The translations under genes were made by a program, and so were the position numbers. Below, piece after piece: positions 23,674 to 34,538 of a stretch of DNA of 64,000 nucleotides (positions within the stretch are counted from its first letter, which is position 1; each line of letters begins with the position of its first letter). This stretch comes from Apium graveolens. Lineage: Eukaryota; Streptophyta; Magnoliopsida; Apiales; Apiaceae. The notes under the pieces were generated by a model. It ran no database searches and had not been told where the DNA came from. It was given only the letters and a program-made list of their open reading frames with translations. The stretch is taken from assembly GCF_009905375.1 (NCBI RefSeq), contig NC_133648.1, positions 26,703,376 through 26,767,375 of the forward strand. Direction: 5' to 3'.

Positions 23674-25835
23674 TTAACAACCCAACTAGTAAAATTTCTC
23701 AAGATAATACTTATTTAAATCCAAACTCCATTAAAATCCTAGAAATTTTCAAATCTTGAAATAAAATACAACTAAATTACAACCAAACCAACAAACTCTA
23801 AAGAAAATCTAAGAAAATACAAAACTCCTCAAAGTCTTGGAACTCGCACTCTTCCCCTTAAACAACCCACCTAAAAGAGAGAATACCTGCCGGAAAAAAA
23901 CAAGAAAAACAAAGGACCGGCAGTGAGCGAAGGGCTCATATACGGATATAAAATAAAGCATAAATGAATAAAGATTAAAAGATGACGAGGCTAAGAACAC
24001 AACTGAATATCTGAATGAAGCACAACAATAATAGTGAATGAGACAATATAAAAAAATGAATAATCAACTCACAAAACAAAACTAAATGTTTACCACCCAA
24101 AACTTATCATACTCTTACACATATCCTTATTAATTATACATAATAATCACAAATAATATAATCGAACGAATAATGATAAAATGGAATCATACCCTTACAC
24201 ATACTCTTACACATATTCTCACACTTACAAAATAACACATAAAATAGCTTACATACGAACATGGGAGATAATCTTACACTTATAGGATGTCCTACATTTT
24301 CGGTAATCCAGAGATATGTAGTCATCAAAACTTACAGGGGCTTGCACATCACAAAGCAAATGCTACCTAATATCTTACAGGGGCTTGCACGACAATAAGC
24401 ACGTGCTACCCAAAAGGCCAAATCATACACATACTAGCTATGGCTATACGTGTCCCAAAACTTCGGCGACACACCCATACAATTTAAGTACACCGCATAG
24501 GAGGTGCCAAGCACGAGATTATCCACTCGCGACGGATGTCTTACAAACTCCCAAGTCATACAAATAACATAAATAACTCAAAACACATACTCAAATATCA
24601 CACACCCAAATATTTTATAGCTCCAAAATCATATATAAATTTATCAAATAACCTCAAAACACTATAACCCAACATCACGAAACAAAATAACATAACAAAC
24701 CACTAATTATTGATAAGCTCAAATCTGATCAGTTTCAAAGAATGTCAAATTACTGCATAAAGAGGAAGTCAACTGAAAAAGTACGAAACACGAAAGTCAT
24801 AGAAAATTCCGAGACCTTTCCAGAATGGTAAGGCTCGTCAAAAAACGAATAAGTAACGAATTCAGAAAATAAATAAATGTGGACTGCAGAACAGAATCAG
24901 CCCCTAATTACAATTGTATTTTGATGTTTAAGACATCAAAATCACTGAATTTAGCAGCAGAATGTAAACGCAAATTGTAGATATCGAAAAGAGCTTTCCA
25001 AAATGGTATTGCTCATAATATTTTAACAAATATTCAATTTATAATGAATTTATGAAGTTAGGCCGAACAAACAGAAATTTCAGCAATAGATTACACAAAC
25101 AACAGATTTTGACATATTTACAAGCAGAATTTCAGAAAATACAAAGAACGAAAAACGAAGATAATCAAATTATCTTTCCAACGAGAATAAAATCACAATC
25201 ATACGATGAACAACGAATCGGATGTGAATTTAACAAGATTCAGAATATGCAATATATATACACAAATTCGAATACGAAAAGAAAGAATACAAGGAAGATA
25301 TATGTACACACGAATTCAAATTTGAAAAGAATGAGTACAAAAAAGAGGTCTGTACCTCGAGTTCTTAGTTATCGAGAATGCCAACAAAGAATTCAGAACC
25401 CCAAATCACAAGAACCTTAATCCCTTAAACTCCAAATCCATAATCTCCGATTTGACTTTGTTGTTCATCAATTTCTCCTTGTTTTGCCTTCTCTTTTCCT
25501 CCTTTTCTATCTATTTTACTCTCTTCTCTTCTCTCCATCTCTTTCTCTCTTCTCCTCTTTTCATAAAACGTAAGTAATCTCTTTTTGTTCTCCCTGTTGT
25601 TTTTTTTTCAAACCCTAACTCTTCTTCCTCCTTTCTTTTTTTTTATTAAAACCCTCACTATTTTTTTATAATGGCCTTACTATTTTTTTTAAACCAATAC
25701 CCTTAAAACAATATTCTGAATATAAGAATAAAAATAAACTTATAAAATCTATTTTAACTACAGCACACTGACATTAATAAATAATTAAATCAAATAATTC
25801 AACTAAAAATTATTATAAAAAATCGGGATGTTACA
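23674..25835 (-). repeat. LTR, left copy (3' LTR in element orientation)
   Basis: Begins TTAACAACCC and ends GGGATGTTACA on the plus strand. It contains a CT-rich stretch near 25,500-25,560 and an internal 43-bp near-tandem pair beginning CTTACAGGGGCTTGCAC. Open frames in it are short, occur in both LTRs, and look like chance. Confidence 0.85.
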
Positions 25836-26100
25836 TTCTTCCCATCCTTACAAAAATTTCGTCCTCGAAATTTAACTTACACATCTCATTTTTAAAAAAA
25901 GTGGATATTGACAGACAACAAAGGAATACGAAGCGAATAATATTCTTAACTAACGATCCATTCTAAAGTCTACCCACACTCACAGGTCGAGCCTAAAGGC
26001 AACTCTAAGGCTATAAGTCTATCTTACAACCACCCACAATTCATACATCAGCCTAAAGGCAAGTCTACAGAATCTGAAAACATTAGCTCTGATGCCAACT
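25836..26100 (-). other. 265-bp interior with PBS and polypurine tract only
   Basis: On the minus strand the PBS-like TTGGCATCAGAGC lies at about 26,086-26,098, next to the 5' LTR, and AAGGATGGGAAGAA lies next to the 3' LTR at about 25,838-25,851. The middle has no open frame of note. Confidence 0.75.
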
Positions 26101-28260
26101 TTAACAACCCAACTAATAAAATTTCTCAAGATAATACTAATTTAAATCCAAACTCCATTAAAATCCTAGAAAACTTTCAAATCTTGAAATAAAATACAAC
26201 TAAATTACAACCAAACCAACAAACTCTAAAGAAAATCTATGAAAATACAAAACTCCTCAACGTCTTGGAACTCGCACTCTTCCCCTTAAACAACCCACCT
26301 AAAAGAGAGAATATCTGCCGGAAGAAAACAAGAAAAACAAAGGACCGGCAGTGAGCGAAGGGCTCATATACGGATATAAAATAAAGCATAACTGAATAAA
26401 GATTAAAAGATGACGAACTAAGAACACAACTGAATATCTGAATGAAGCACAACAATAATAGTGAATGAGACAATATAAAAAAATGAATAATCAACTCACA
26501 AAACAAAACTAAATGTTTACCACCCAAAACTTATCATACTCTTACACATATCCTTATTAATTATATATAATAATCACAAATAATATAATCGAACGAATAA
26601 TGATAAAATGGAATCATACCCTTACACATACTCTTACACATATTCTCACACTTACAAAATAATACATAAAATAGCTTACATACGAACATGGGAGATAATC
26701 TTACACTTACAGGATGTCCTACATTTTCGGTAATCCAGAGATATGTAGTCATCAAAACTTACAGAGGCTTGCACAACACAAAGCAAATGCTACCCAATAT
26801 CTTACAAGGGCTTGCACGACAATAAGCACGTGCTACCCAAAAGGCCAAATCATACACATACTAGCCATGGCTATACGTGTCCCACAACTTCGGCGACACG
26901 CCCATACAATTTAAGTACACCGCATAGGAGGTGCCAAGCACGAGATTATCCACTCGTGACGGATGTCTTACAAACTCCCAAGTCATACAAATAACATAAA
27001 TAACTCAAAACACATACTCAAATATCACACACCCAAATATTTTATAGCTCCAAAATCATAGATAAATTTATCAAATAACCTCAAAACACTATAACCCAAC
27101 ATCACGAAACAAAATAACATAACAAACCACTAATTATTGATAAGCTCAAATCTGATCAGTTTCAAAGAATGTCAAATTACTGCATAAAGATGAAGTCAAC
27201 TGAAAAAGTACGAAACACAGAAGTCGTAGAAAATTCCGAGACCTTTCCAGAATGTTAAGGCTCGTCAAAAACGAACAAGTAACGAATTCAGAAAAGAAAT
27301 AAATGCGGACTGAAGAACAGAATCAGCCCCTGATTATAATTGTATTTTGATGTTTAAGACATCAAAATCACAGAATTTAGCAGTAGAATGTAAACGCAAA
27401 TTGTAGATATCAAAAAGAGCTTTCCAGAATGATATTGCTCATAATATTTGAACAAATATTCAATTTATAATGAATTTATGAAGTTAGGCCGAACAAACAG
27501 AAATTTCAGCATTAGATTACACAAACAACAGATTTTGACATATTTACAAGCAGAATTTCAGAAAATACAAAGAACGAAAAATGAAGATAATCAAATTAGC
27601 TTTCCAACAAGAATAAAATAACAATCATACGATGAACAACGAATCGGATGCGAATTTAACAAGATTCAGAATATGCAATATATATACACGAATTCGTATA
27701 CGAAAAGAAAGAATACAAGGAAGATATATGTACACACAAATTCAAATTTGAAAAGAAAGAGTACAAAAAAGATATCCGTACCTCGAGATCTTAGTTATCG
27801 ACAATTCTAACAAAGAATTCAGAACCCCAAATCACAAGAACCCTAATCCCTTAAACTCCAAATCCATAATCTCTGATTTGACTTTGTTGTTCATCTATTT
27901 CTCCTTGTTTTGCCTTCTCTTTTCCTCCTTTTCTATCTATTTTACTCTCTTCTCTTCTCTCCATCTCTTTCTCTTTTCTCCTCTTTTCATAAAACGTAAG
28001 TAATCTCTTTTTGTTCTCCCTGTTGTTTTTTTTTCAAACCCTAACTCTTCTTCCTCCTTTCTTTTTTTTATTAAAACCCTCACTATTTTTTTATAATGGC
28101 CTTACTATTTTTTTTAAACCAATACCCTTAAAACAATATTCTGAATATAAGAATAAAAATAAACTTATAAAAACTATTTTAACTACAACACACTGACATT
28201 AATAAATAATTAAATCAAATAATTCAACTAAAAATTATTATAAAAAATCGGGATGTTACG
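26101..28260 (-). repeat. LTR, right copy (5' LTR in element orientation)
   Basis: Near-identical to 23,674-25,835. It ends GGGATGTTACG instead of GGGATGTTACA. Confidence 0.85.
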
Positions 28261-29217
28261 TGAGATCTAATCAAAGAAGAATCTTGGTTTCACAGTATGA
28301 GGGTTTTATGGCTAAATGAAATGAAGGCATAACTGAATTTTTTGAGAGGTTCAACAAACAGATAAATGATTTGCAGCTTCATGACAAGTATTATGAAGCT
28401 GAAAAGGTTAACCTATAATTTTTTCTCACTCTACCTGATCACCTGGAACAAAAGATATTTGCAATAAGAGAGGGAGGAGATTTATGCAGAATAACTTTGG
28501 AGGTTTTGAATGGTATTCTCAAGACCTATGAGCTAGAAATGTTGCAGAGAAAGTCATTGAAAGCTAGTCAAGGGCATGTTGTGGATGTGTCAAGTGCCTT
28601 GATTGCTAATGACAACAAAATTTCTGAAGATGAATTGGAACCCCAGACTCAAGTTGTTCAAGCTGTTGAGCAGAAAAACAAGGAGCCACAAAAGCAAGTC
28701 ATTTTAGAGCTGGAAGAGGATGAGTTTTACAATCTCGATGAAATGGATGAAATGGATCAGTCAATGGCTTATCTTGCAAGGAAATTTTCAAACATCAGAG
28801 TTAGAAAGCCTAAGTACTGGAAAAGTAAAGGTCAAACATCCAACAATAACAATTGGAAAGGAAAAAATCAGTCTAATGCAACTGGAAAAGGTGGCTACAA
28901 GTCGGGATCTATAGACAGATCAAAGATAAGGTGCTACAATTTGATGAACTTGGTCACTTTGCCACAGAGAGCAGAAAGCCAAAGAAAGTGAAGAAAGACA
29001 AAGCTTATTTGGAATTGGAAGCAAAATATGAAGCACACTTGTGAAAGCAACATGGAAAATTTTATATTATAAACAGGGAAAGTTGGGATGATACAGATGA
29101 TGAGGATGACTGTGAAGAATATGGAAATTATGCTCTCATGGCATTGGAGCAAGGAGAATCTTCTGCATCTAAATTAGAGGTACTTATCCTAACTACCATA
29201 CATTTAAATGTTGCATA

Positions 29218-29355
29218 ATATAAGGAAATTTTTGAGAAAATGAGTGTAGAAATGTTTCACATTCATACAAGCATGGTGGATGAAGGGTTTCGAGCACATA
29301 AACGCAACGGAAATAATGTAAAATTAAATTAAAACCAGAATAAAATCAAAACAAA
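29218..29355. other. Break between gag and integrase in the left SIRE-like element
   Basis: The protease and first half of integrase are missing. The stretch around 29,282-29,355 (CATAAACGCAACGGAAATAA region) does not match the other copia element and may be a small insertion or filler left by a deletion. Confidence 0.45.
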
Positions 29356-31073
29356 TATGCACTTGTGATGGTGGATGATTTCTCAAGATACACTTGGGTA
29401 GAGTTCATGCACTCTAAAGATGAGACTCCACACATCATAATTGAGCACATCAAGAAGATAGAAAAATAGGCTAAAGATCATAATTGTGTAAAAAGATTGA
29501 GAAGTGATAATGGAACAAAATTCAGGAATGCAACATTGAGTGAATTCTGCAAAAGCAAAGGCATTGTTCAAGAATTCTCAGCTGCTAGAACACCTCAACA
29601 AAAATGGAATAGTTGAAAGAAAGAACAGAACATTAGTTGAAGCTGTTAGAACAATGCTGCAAGATGTCAAGTTGCCAACAAGTTTCTAAGAGGAAGATGT
29701 TAACACTACATGCTATACTCAAAACAGATATCTTATTAACAAGGCCCTTGGAAAATCACCTTACTCAATCATGTCTAAGAGAAAGCCTACTGTAAAGCAT
29801 CTTCATGTGTTTGGAAGTAAGTGTTACATTTTAAAAGACAACTCTGAATATGTGGGAAAATTTAACTCAAAGGTTTTTGAAGTAATTTTTCTGGGATATT
29901 CATTGGAGAGGACTGCCTACAAGGTCTATGTGATTGATCAAAAGATGATTATGGAAAGCACATATGTGACTTTTGATGATGACAAGTGTCCAGGCTTGGA
30001 ATGTCTTGATGAAAATGAAGCTGAAGCCCTTGCATTTAAAAACCTCAATATTGATAGTGATTCTGATGGTGAAGATGAAGTCAATGCACAACAGATGTTG
30101 AATAAAAAGACTACCGAACAAGAAAATTATGGAAATGGACGCTTATCTCAAACACCTGAATTTGATAGCACAAACTCAGGGAGAGAAAGAGAAGAAGGAT
30201 CTACAAGTCATGCTAATGATGAGGAAAATGATGAAGGCACAAATCAACAGACTCACACAAGGAAGTGGGATAGAAGTCACACTAGAGAAGCAATTTTTGG
30301 TGATCCTACTGCTGGTGTGAGAACTAGAAGTGCAACTGCTAATGAGTGCCTACATGCATGCTTCCTATCTCAAGTAGAGCCTAAGAAAACTGAAGAAGCT
30401 CTAATGGATCTTGATTGGATATCTGCCATGCAGGAAGAGCTGAATCAGTTTGAAAGAAACAAAGTTTGGGAGATAATTCATGCATCAAAAAATAGAAGTG
30501 TAATTGGAACAAAATGGGTATTCAGGAACAAGATGGATGAAAATGGTATAGTTACCAGAAACAAGGCAAGGTTGGTTGCTAAAGGCTACTCAAAGGAAGA
30601 AGGAATTGATTATGATGAAACTTTTGCTCCAGTTGCGAGACTTGAAGTAATAAGAATCTTTCTAGCATTTGCTGCACATTCAAATTTCAAAGTGTATCAA
30701 ATGGATGTCAAAAGTGCCTTCCTAAATGGTGAGCTAGAAGAAGAAGTGTATGTGCAACAGCCACGTGGCTTTGAAGATCCAGAATTTCCAAATTTTGTGT
30801 ACAAGTTACTCAAGGATCTATATGGACTAGAGCAGGCACCTAGAGCTTGGTATGATACATTGTCAGAATTCCTTCTTAAGCATGGTTTTACTAGAGGTAC
30901 TATATACAAGACTCTCTTCTACAAGAAATATGGTGAAGATATGATCCTAATTCAGATCTATGTGGATGACATTACCTTTGGTTCTACAAATGAGAAGTTT
31001 TACTAAACCTTTGGATGAAGCAACTTTAACTAGACTTGTAGGTGAAATTGGAATGCTCAATTCTTCATCCTAA
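29356..31073 (+). pseudogene. Pol of the left SIRE-like element (IN core, RT, RNase H tail)
   Basis: Integrase core from VMVDDFSRYTWVEF (29,368 on), RLRSDNGTKF and a frameshifted PQQ/NGIVERKNRT site. One open frame (29,771-31,006) then runs from the end of integrase through an acidic linker into RT, with [48 protein letters not shown] and [13 protein letters not shown]. Right after YVDD the sequence jumps to the end of RNase H (KPLDEATLTRLV, stop 31,071-31,073), so the C-terminal RT and most of RNase H (roughly 850 bp by comparison with the right-hand element) are deleted. Non-functional. Confidence 0.85.
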
Positions 31074-31958
31074 AGCAAGAACTCAGCTAATGTGTTGCAT
31101 CAGATTAATTTCTAATAAATCAAAATTAATTTGATTTAATTAGAAATTATCTGAAATATGAATTATAAATATTTCAGAAATCTTTGCATATTTATTTTTC
31201 AAAAACAAAAATTTAACTTGGAATTTTTCAAATTCTAAGTAAACTGCTAAGTTGTTATTTTACATCCTTAATGTGTAAAATTAACACAAGGCAGACTTAA
31301 AATGATCAAAAGTATATAGAGAACTAAGTTCTCGATAAGTCTAACTGACTTATCGACAAGTCATTTTAAGACTTCTCGAGTGAGTTCTCGATAAGTTTAT
31401 TTACCGACTTCTCGAGTGACTTCTCGATAAGCATTATTATGACTTATCTATAAGTCATTGTAGAGTTCTCTAGTAGTGTAAACTTACAGAGTTCTCTACA
31501 AGTATCTTTTTAGACTTATAAATAACTCAGAACTGAAATAATTTAATTCCATAAATTATTTTAGTCAAATACTTTTGGTAAAATTATTCTGATTTTATTT
31601 TGAATTTATTAAAATAAAAATTGGAATCAAATTAAGTCCATCTTTGACAAACTGGGTATTTATTTAACATCTCGATAAGTTTATTTTTAGTTCTCTACAA
31701 GAATAGATAAAATGACTTATCGATATGTCTTTCATTCCTTAAAATGACTTCTCGATAGACTAATTCCAAAAATCTATTTTTAAGTTCTCGATATGTCATT
31801 TGCTTTTACTAGAAATACCCAGACATCTCGATACATATACATACTTACAACTTTCGAGATCTCAATCGACCTAGCTTTTCAACTCAAAACCAATTTCTCT
31901 CTCGTTTTTAATCCTTTCTCACTAATTTTTCTTACCCATTCACTTTCACTAAACACAA
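31074..31958 (+). repeat. Post-pol spacer rich in TCGATAAGTC words
   Basis: Between the pol stop and the extra ORF, the words CTCGATAAGTC, TATCGACAAGTC and their reverse complements (GACTTATCGA, GACTTCTCGA) occur more than a dozen times, mostly at 31,325-31,500 and 31,670-31,850. They are the same family as the repeats in this element's LTR (20,580-20,935). Confidence 0.8.
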
Positions 31959-34032
31959 ATGGCACTCAATGTTGTTAGAGCTACTATCCCAGAGAAAGGA
32001 ACAAATTACCAAGATTTTATTGATGCTAACCAAGCTCCTGATAGTTTCAAGGGGTTTCTAAAACTTTTGTTTGAATCTTACCTTGCAGGAGGTTTAACTG
32101 CTAACCTAGTTTTGTATCTTAACGTTTTACATGAGTTTTGGAGAACAACTATAGTAAGGACTGATATGAATGATAACTCTCTTTCTATGGTGGTAACTTG
32201 CACAATTGGAGGCCAAAAAATAGAGTTCAATGAGCAAGATGTGAATAGAGCTTTGGGGCTACCAACTGCAAACTTAGTGGAGGTGCCCACTCTTGATGAA
32301 CTGACTGAGTTTATGGACTTCATCAACTATGATGGAAGAATCAACTTGTCAAGCTTGAACAATACCAACTTAAGGAATGAACGGTCCTTTGTGTTTGATT
32401 ATATGGTGAGGGCCTTCACATGCAGGAAGACAGGGTATAAACAACATTTTAAGTGTGGTGTAGAAGCTGGTGTACTCAATAGCCCACAACAGACACTTGA
32501 ATGTTGGTCTATTGATCCTGGAAGAACTTGCAACCGGGCTGACCATGCCCCTGTCTGCTAGAGGTAAGGAAATATTCTTTCCTAGATTCAATATGTCTAC
32601 TTTAAATCATAGAGTAGTAGACATACATTTGTTGAATGGTATATATAACACTAAAATAGGCAATTGTAAGCAAGTGTCCAAAATAATATTTGGTTCACTT
32701 ACTACAAAGAACAAGGTAAATGTAAGTCTGAAAATCACTCTATTCATGTTGGAGAGGTTTAGGACTTACCCTTACCCAATGCCTGACATGAGATCCAATG
32801 CACAATCTAGTACAACTATGGTTCCTGAACCTGATGAAGTACAAACACGGGAACACCCACAGGGACCTTCCCAAGCTGAAACCACTTCTTCAAACCAACC
32901 ATTAACAGCTTGGAAATCAACCACCTCATCTTCTCAAAAGGATGATGTGAGTAAAAGGAAGATAAAAGAGGTAACTTTAACTGTTTTGACTGAGTGGTGA
33001 GGACCAAACAGAAGCTGAGTCACCATTGGTCAAGAGATCAAAGAAGAGTAAGAAATCTGAGCTGACCACTCGAGCCACCTCTGTATCCTCCCAAAAGGAT
33101 GCAGTTGTAAATATGGGGATTAAACAGACTCTAGATACATCCTCTCAACAGGGTGTGTCTATTGAAAAGAACATTCACCCCAATACATCCTGTATAGAGT
33201 CTGCACAGCCTGCACTTGATCAAATCCAAGTGTATGGTAGAAAAAATAAGGATGACACACACAGTGAGGGCACATCTTTTGAAACTCCCTCATCCATTCA
33301 AGGGGAGCTGCCAACACTCACTTATGAACAACAACTTCTAATCTCACAAATTTCTTTTCTACCTACAACACTTGAATCCAATTCTCAAGTGCAAGCTAAA
33401 TCAAGTGACTTGGTTCAAGAAACCTTGCTCACCACCCAGACACTACAATCAGATGGTGAGAGGCTACTAGCTCGGGTAGACCTTGATGATACCATCAAAA
33501 CCATGGGGGATTCATCAGTTTTTACTGAAGACCCCATGGAGATCCTAAATGCACATTCATGTGCAAATCAGTCTTCGCAGACTGTTAGGTTTAAGGGTAG
33601 TACTACTGCGGGGGGGGGGGGGGGGGCTATCTAAATCCTCTCCAATTCAATTGGAGGTTCCTCATGTAGGAACAACTCCCCTCAAAACCCTAGTAGAAAT
33701 TGCATTAGCAGTTGATGCTAGGAGTACAATTGCCAATGACCCAGCTATGGGAGATGCAAGTCATGTGACAGTGCTTTGCAAGAAGCACAAGGGTTTGAGG
33801 CTGGTGTACATGACAGTAACCCAGTCAAATCCCTCCAATTCAATTGGATGTTCCCACTACAAAAGGAGGAAAACATATTGTCATAAACACAGAGCAAATT
33901 GTGAGTAAAACTGTGACTTCAGTCATAGGTGGTTCTGATCACTCAACAGCTCAACCTCACAACCTCAACAACCACACATTCTCTCTCAATGGCTACAAGA
34001 ATCTGGCTCTCAACCTGCATCGATATCATTAG
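31959..34032 (+). pseudogene. Extra ORF downstream of pol (plant retrotransposon accessory protein), broken
   Basis: ATG 31,959 follows a CT/A-rich leader. The first frame (to about 32,460) has LLFESYLAGGLTANLVLYLN, a TIGGQKIEFNEQDVNRALGL motif and FDYMVRAFTC. This resembles the domain often annotated in plants as putative plant transposon protein. After a frameshift near 32,470 it continues with HLNVGLLILEELATGL and FFPRFNMSTLNHRVVDIHL, then a long hydrophilic Ser/Thr/Gln-rich region (to 33,634) with another shift near 33,000. An 18-G run at 33,610-33,627 breaks the frame again, and traces continue to 34,032. SIRE/Maximus elements are known to carry an extra, sometimes env-like, ORF here. 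No clear signal peptide or transmembrane segment is seen, so env-like is not supported. Confidence 0.65.
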
Positions 34033-34538
34033 TTACATACAGTTTGTAACTAAAATCGTTGATCATTTATTATATATGATGTATGAATTTATTTCAGTGG
34101 TTTCTTTGGTTTAGAATTACATATTTATTCTTATGAACAATATTTTACATTTTTGTCCAGGGGATTTTACGCTCAGCCCTGGTTAAAATGGTAGTTTTTG
34201 AGAAGAGAACTCAGTAGATTTCTGAACTTACATTTCTGGTTCTTGTTTTATTTTATGACTTCACTCTCATGTGCAGGCTGATTGTGAATTATGATAAACA
34301 TATATTAAGGGAAATTACTTAACATTATAAAACATCTTTTTCCAAAGTGATGTTACTTGACGTTATAACCTTGTTGTTTGATACTTATGTATAGATCACC
34401 GAGTAGCATGAGGATAATAGGACATCCTTTTTTTTGATTAGTTACAACAACATGCAGCTGCACTAAACTTTTAAAATTTAAAGGAAATAACATGTTGTTG
34501 TACAGTTTGAGTTACAAATGTTGTGTTCTCACATGGGA
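34033..34538. other. Unassigned segment before the gypsy LTR
   Basis: No ORF or LTR is recognised. It may be the 3' UTR of the left SIRE-like element or older flanking DNA. The splice-like TGTGCAG near 34,271-34,277 is not enough to call an exon. Confidence 0.3.

Larger units (their letters stand above)
23674..28260 (-). mobile_element. LTR element with two 2.16-kb LTRs and a 265-bp interior
   Basis: Two long direct repeats (23,674-25,835 and 26,101-28,260) flank only 265 bp. The flanks TGAGAT (23,668-23,673 and 28,261-28,266) are the target duplication inside the Gag of the host copia element. Read on the minus strand, the LTR starts TGTAACATCCCG (mutated to CG in one copy) and ends GGGTTGTTA. 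The interior begins with a PBS-like TTGGCATCAGAGC and ends with the purine tract AAGGATGGGAAGAA. There is no coding sequence. The termini and purine tract resemble Tekay/Del-type gypsy elements, which may supply its proteins. The LTRs differ by about 3 percent over their first 250 bp, counted by eye. Confidence 0.85.
23285..29217 (+). pseudogene. Gag of the left SIRE-like element, split by an LTR element
   Basis: ATG 23,285 gives MSAHKISSIKIPVFDKINY, matching the Gag start of the right-hand element (MNKKDVGVKIPFLDKDNY). The frame shifts after about 40 codons, and coding traces then run to 23,667. The 23,674-28,260 element interrupts it, and Gag resumes at 28,267 (RRILVSQYEGFMAK), continuing through LEVLNGILKTYELEM. 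A frameshift falls inside the CCHC zinc knuckle near 28,930. The last part is acidic, ending about 29,217. Several stops are present; non-functional. Confidence 0.75.
20284..34538 (+). mobile_element. SIRE/Maximus-like copia retrotransposon, interrupted and decayed
   Basis: 5' LTR 20,284-23,243 (split by a hAT insertion), PBS 23,246-23,257, gag from 23,285 (split by a 4.6-kb LTR element), pol to 31,073, a motif-rich spacer, then an extra ORF at 31,959-34,032. No 3' LTR is recognised before a gypsy LTR begins at 34,539, so the right boundary is not certain. The post-pol ORF and PBS sequence point to the SIRE/Maximus lineage. Confidence 0.7.

Noticed and set aside
26714..26994. ORFs shared by both copies of the 2.16-kb LTR (near 24,385 and 26,812)
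   Set aside because: Conserved only because the two LTRs are near-identical; about 60 codons with no recognisable domain.
34260..34310. Possible captured host exon after TGTGCAG
   Set aside because: One acceptor-like site and about ten codons of open frame are not enough to support an exon.
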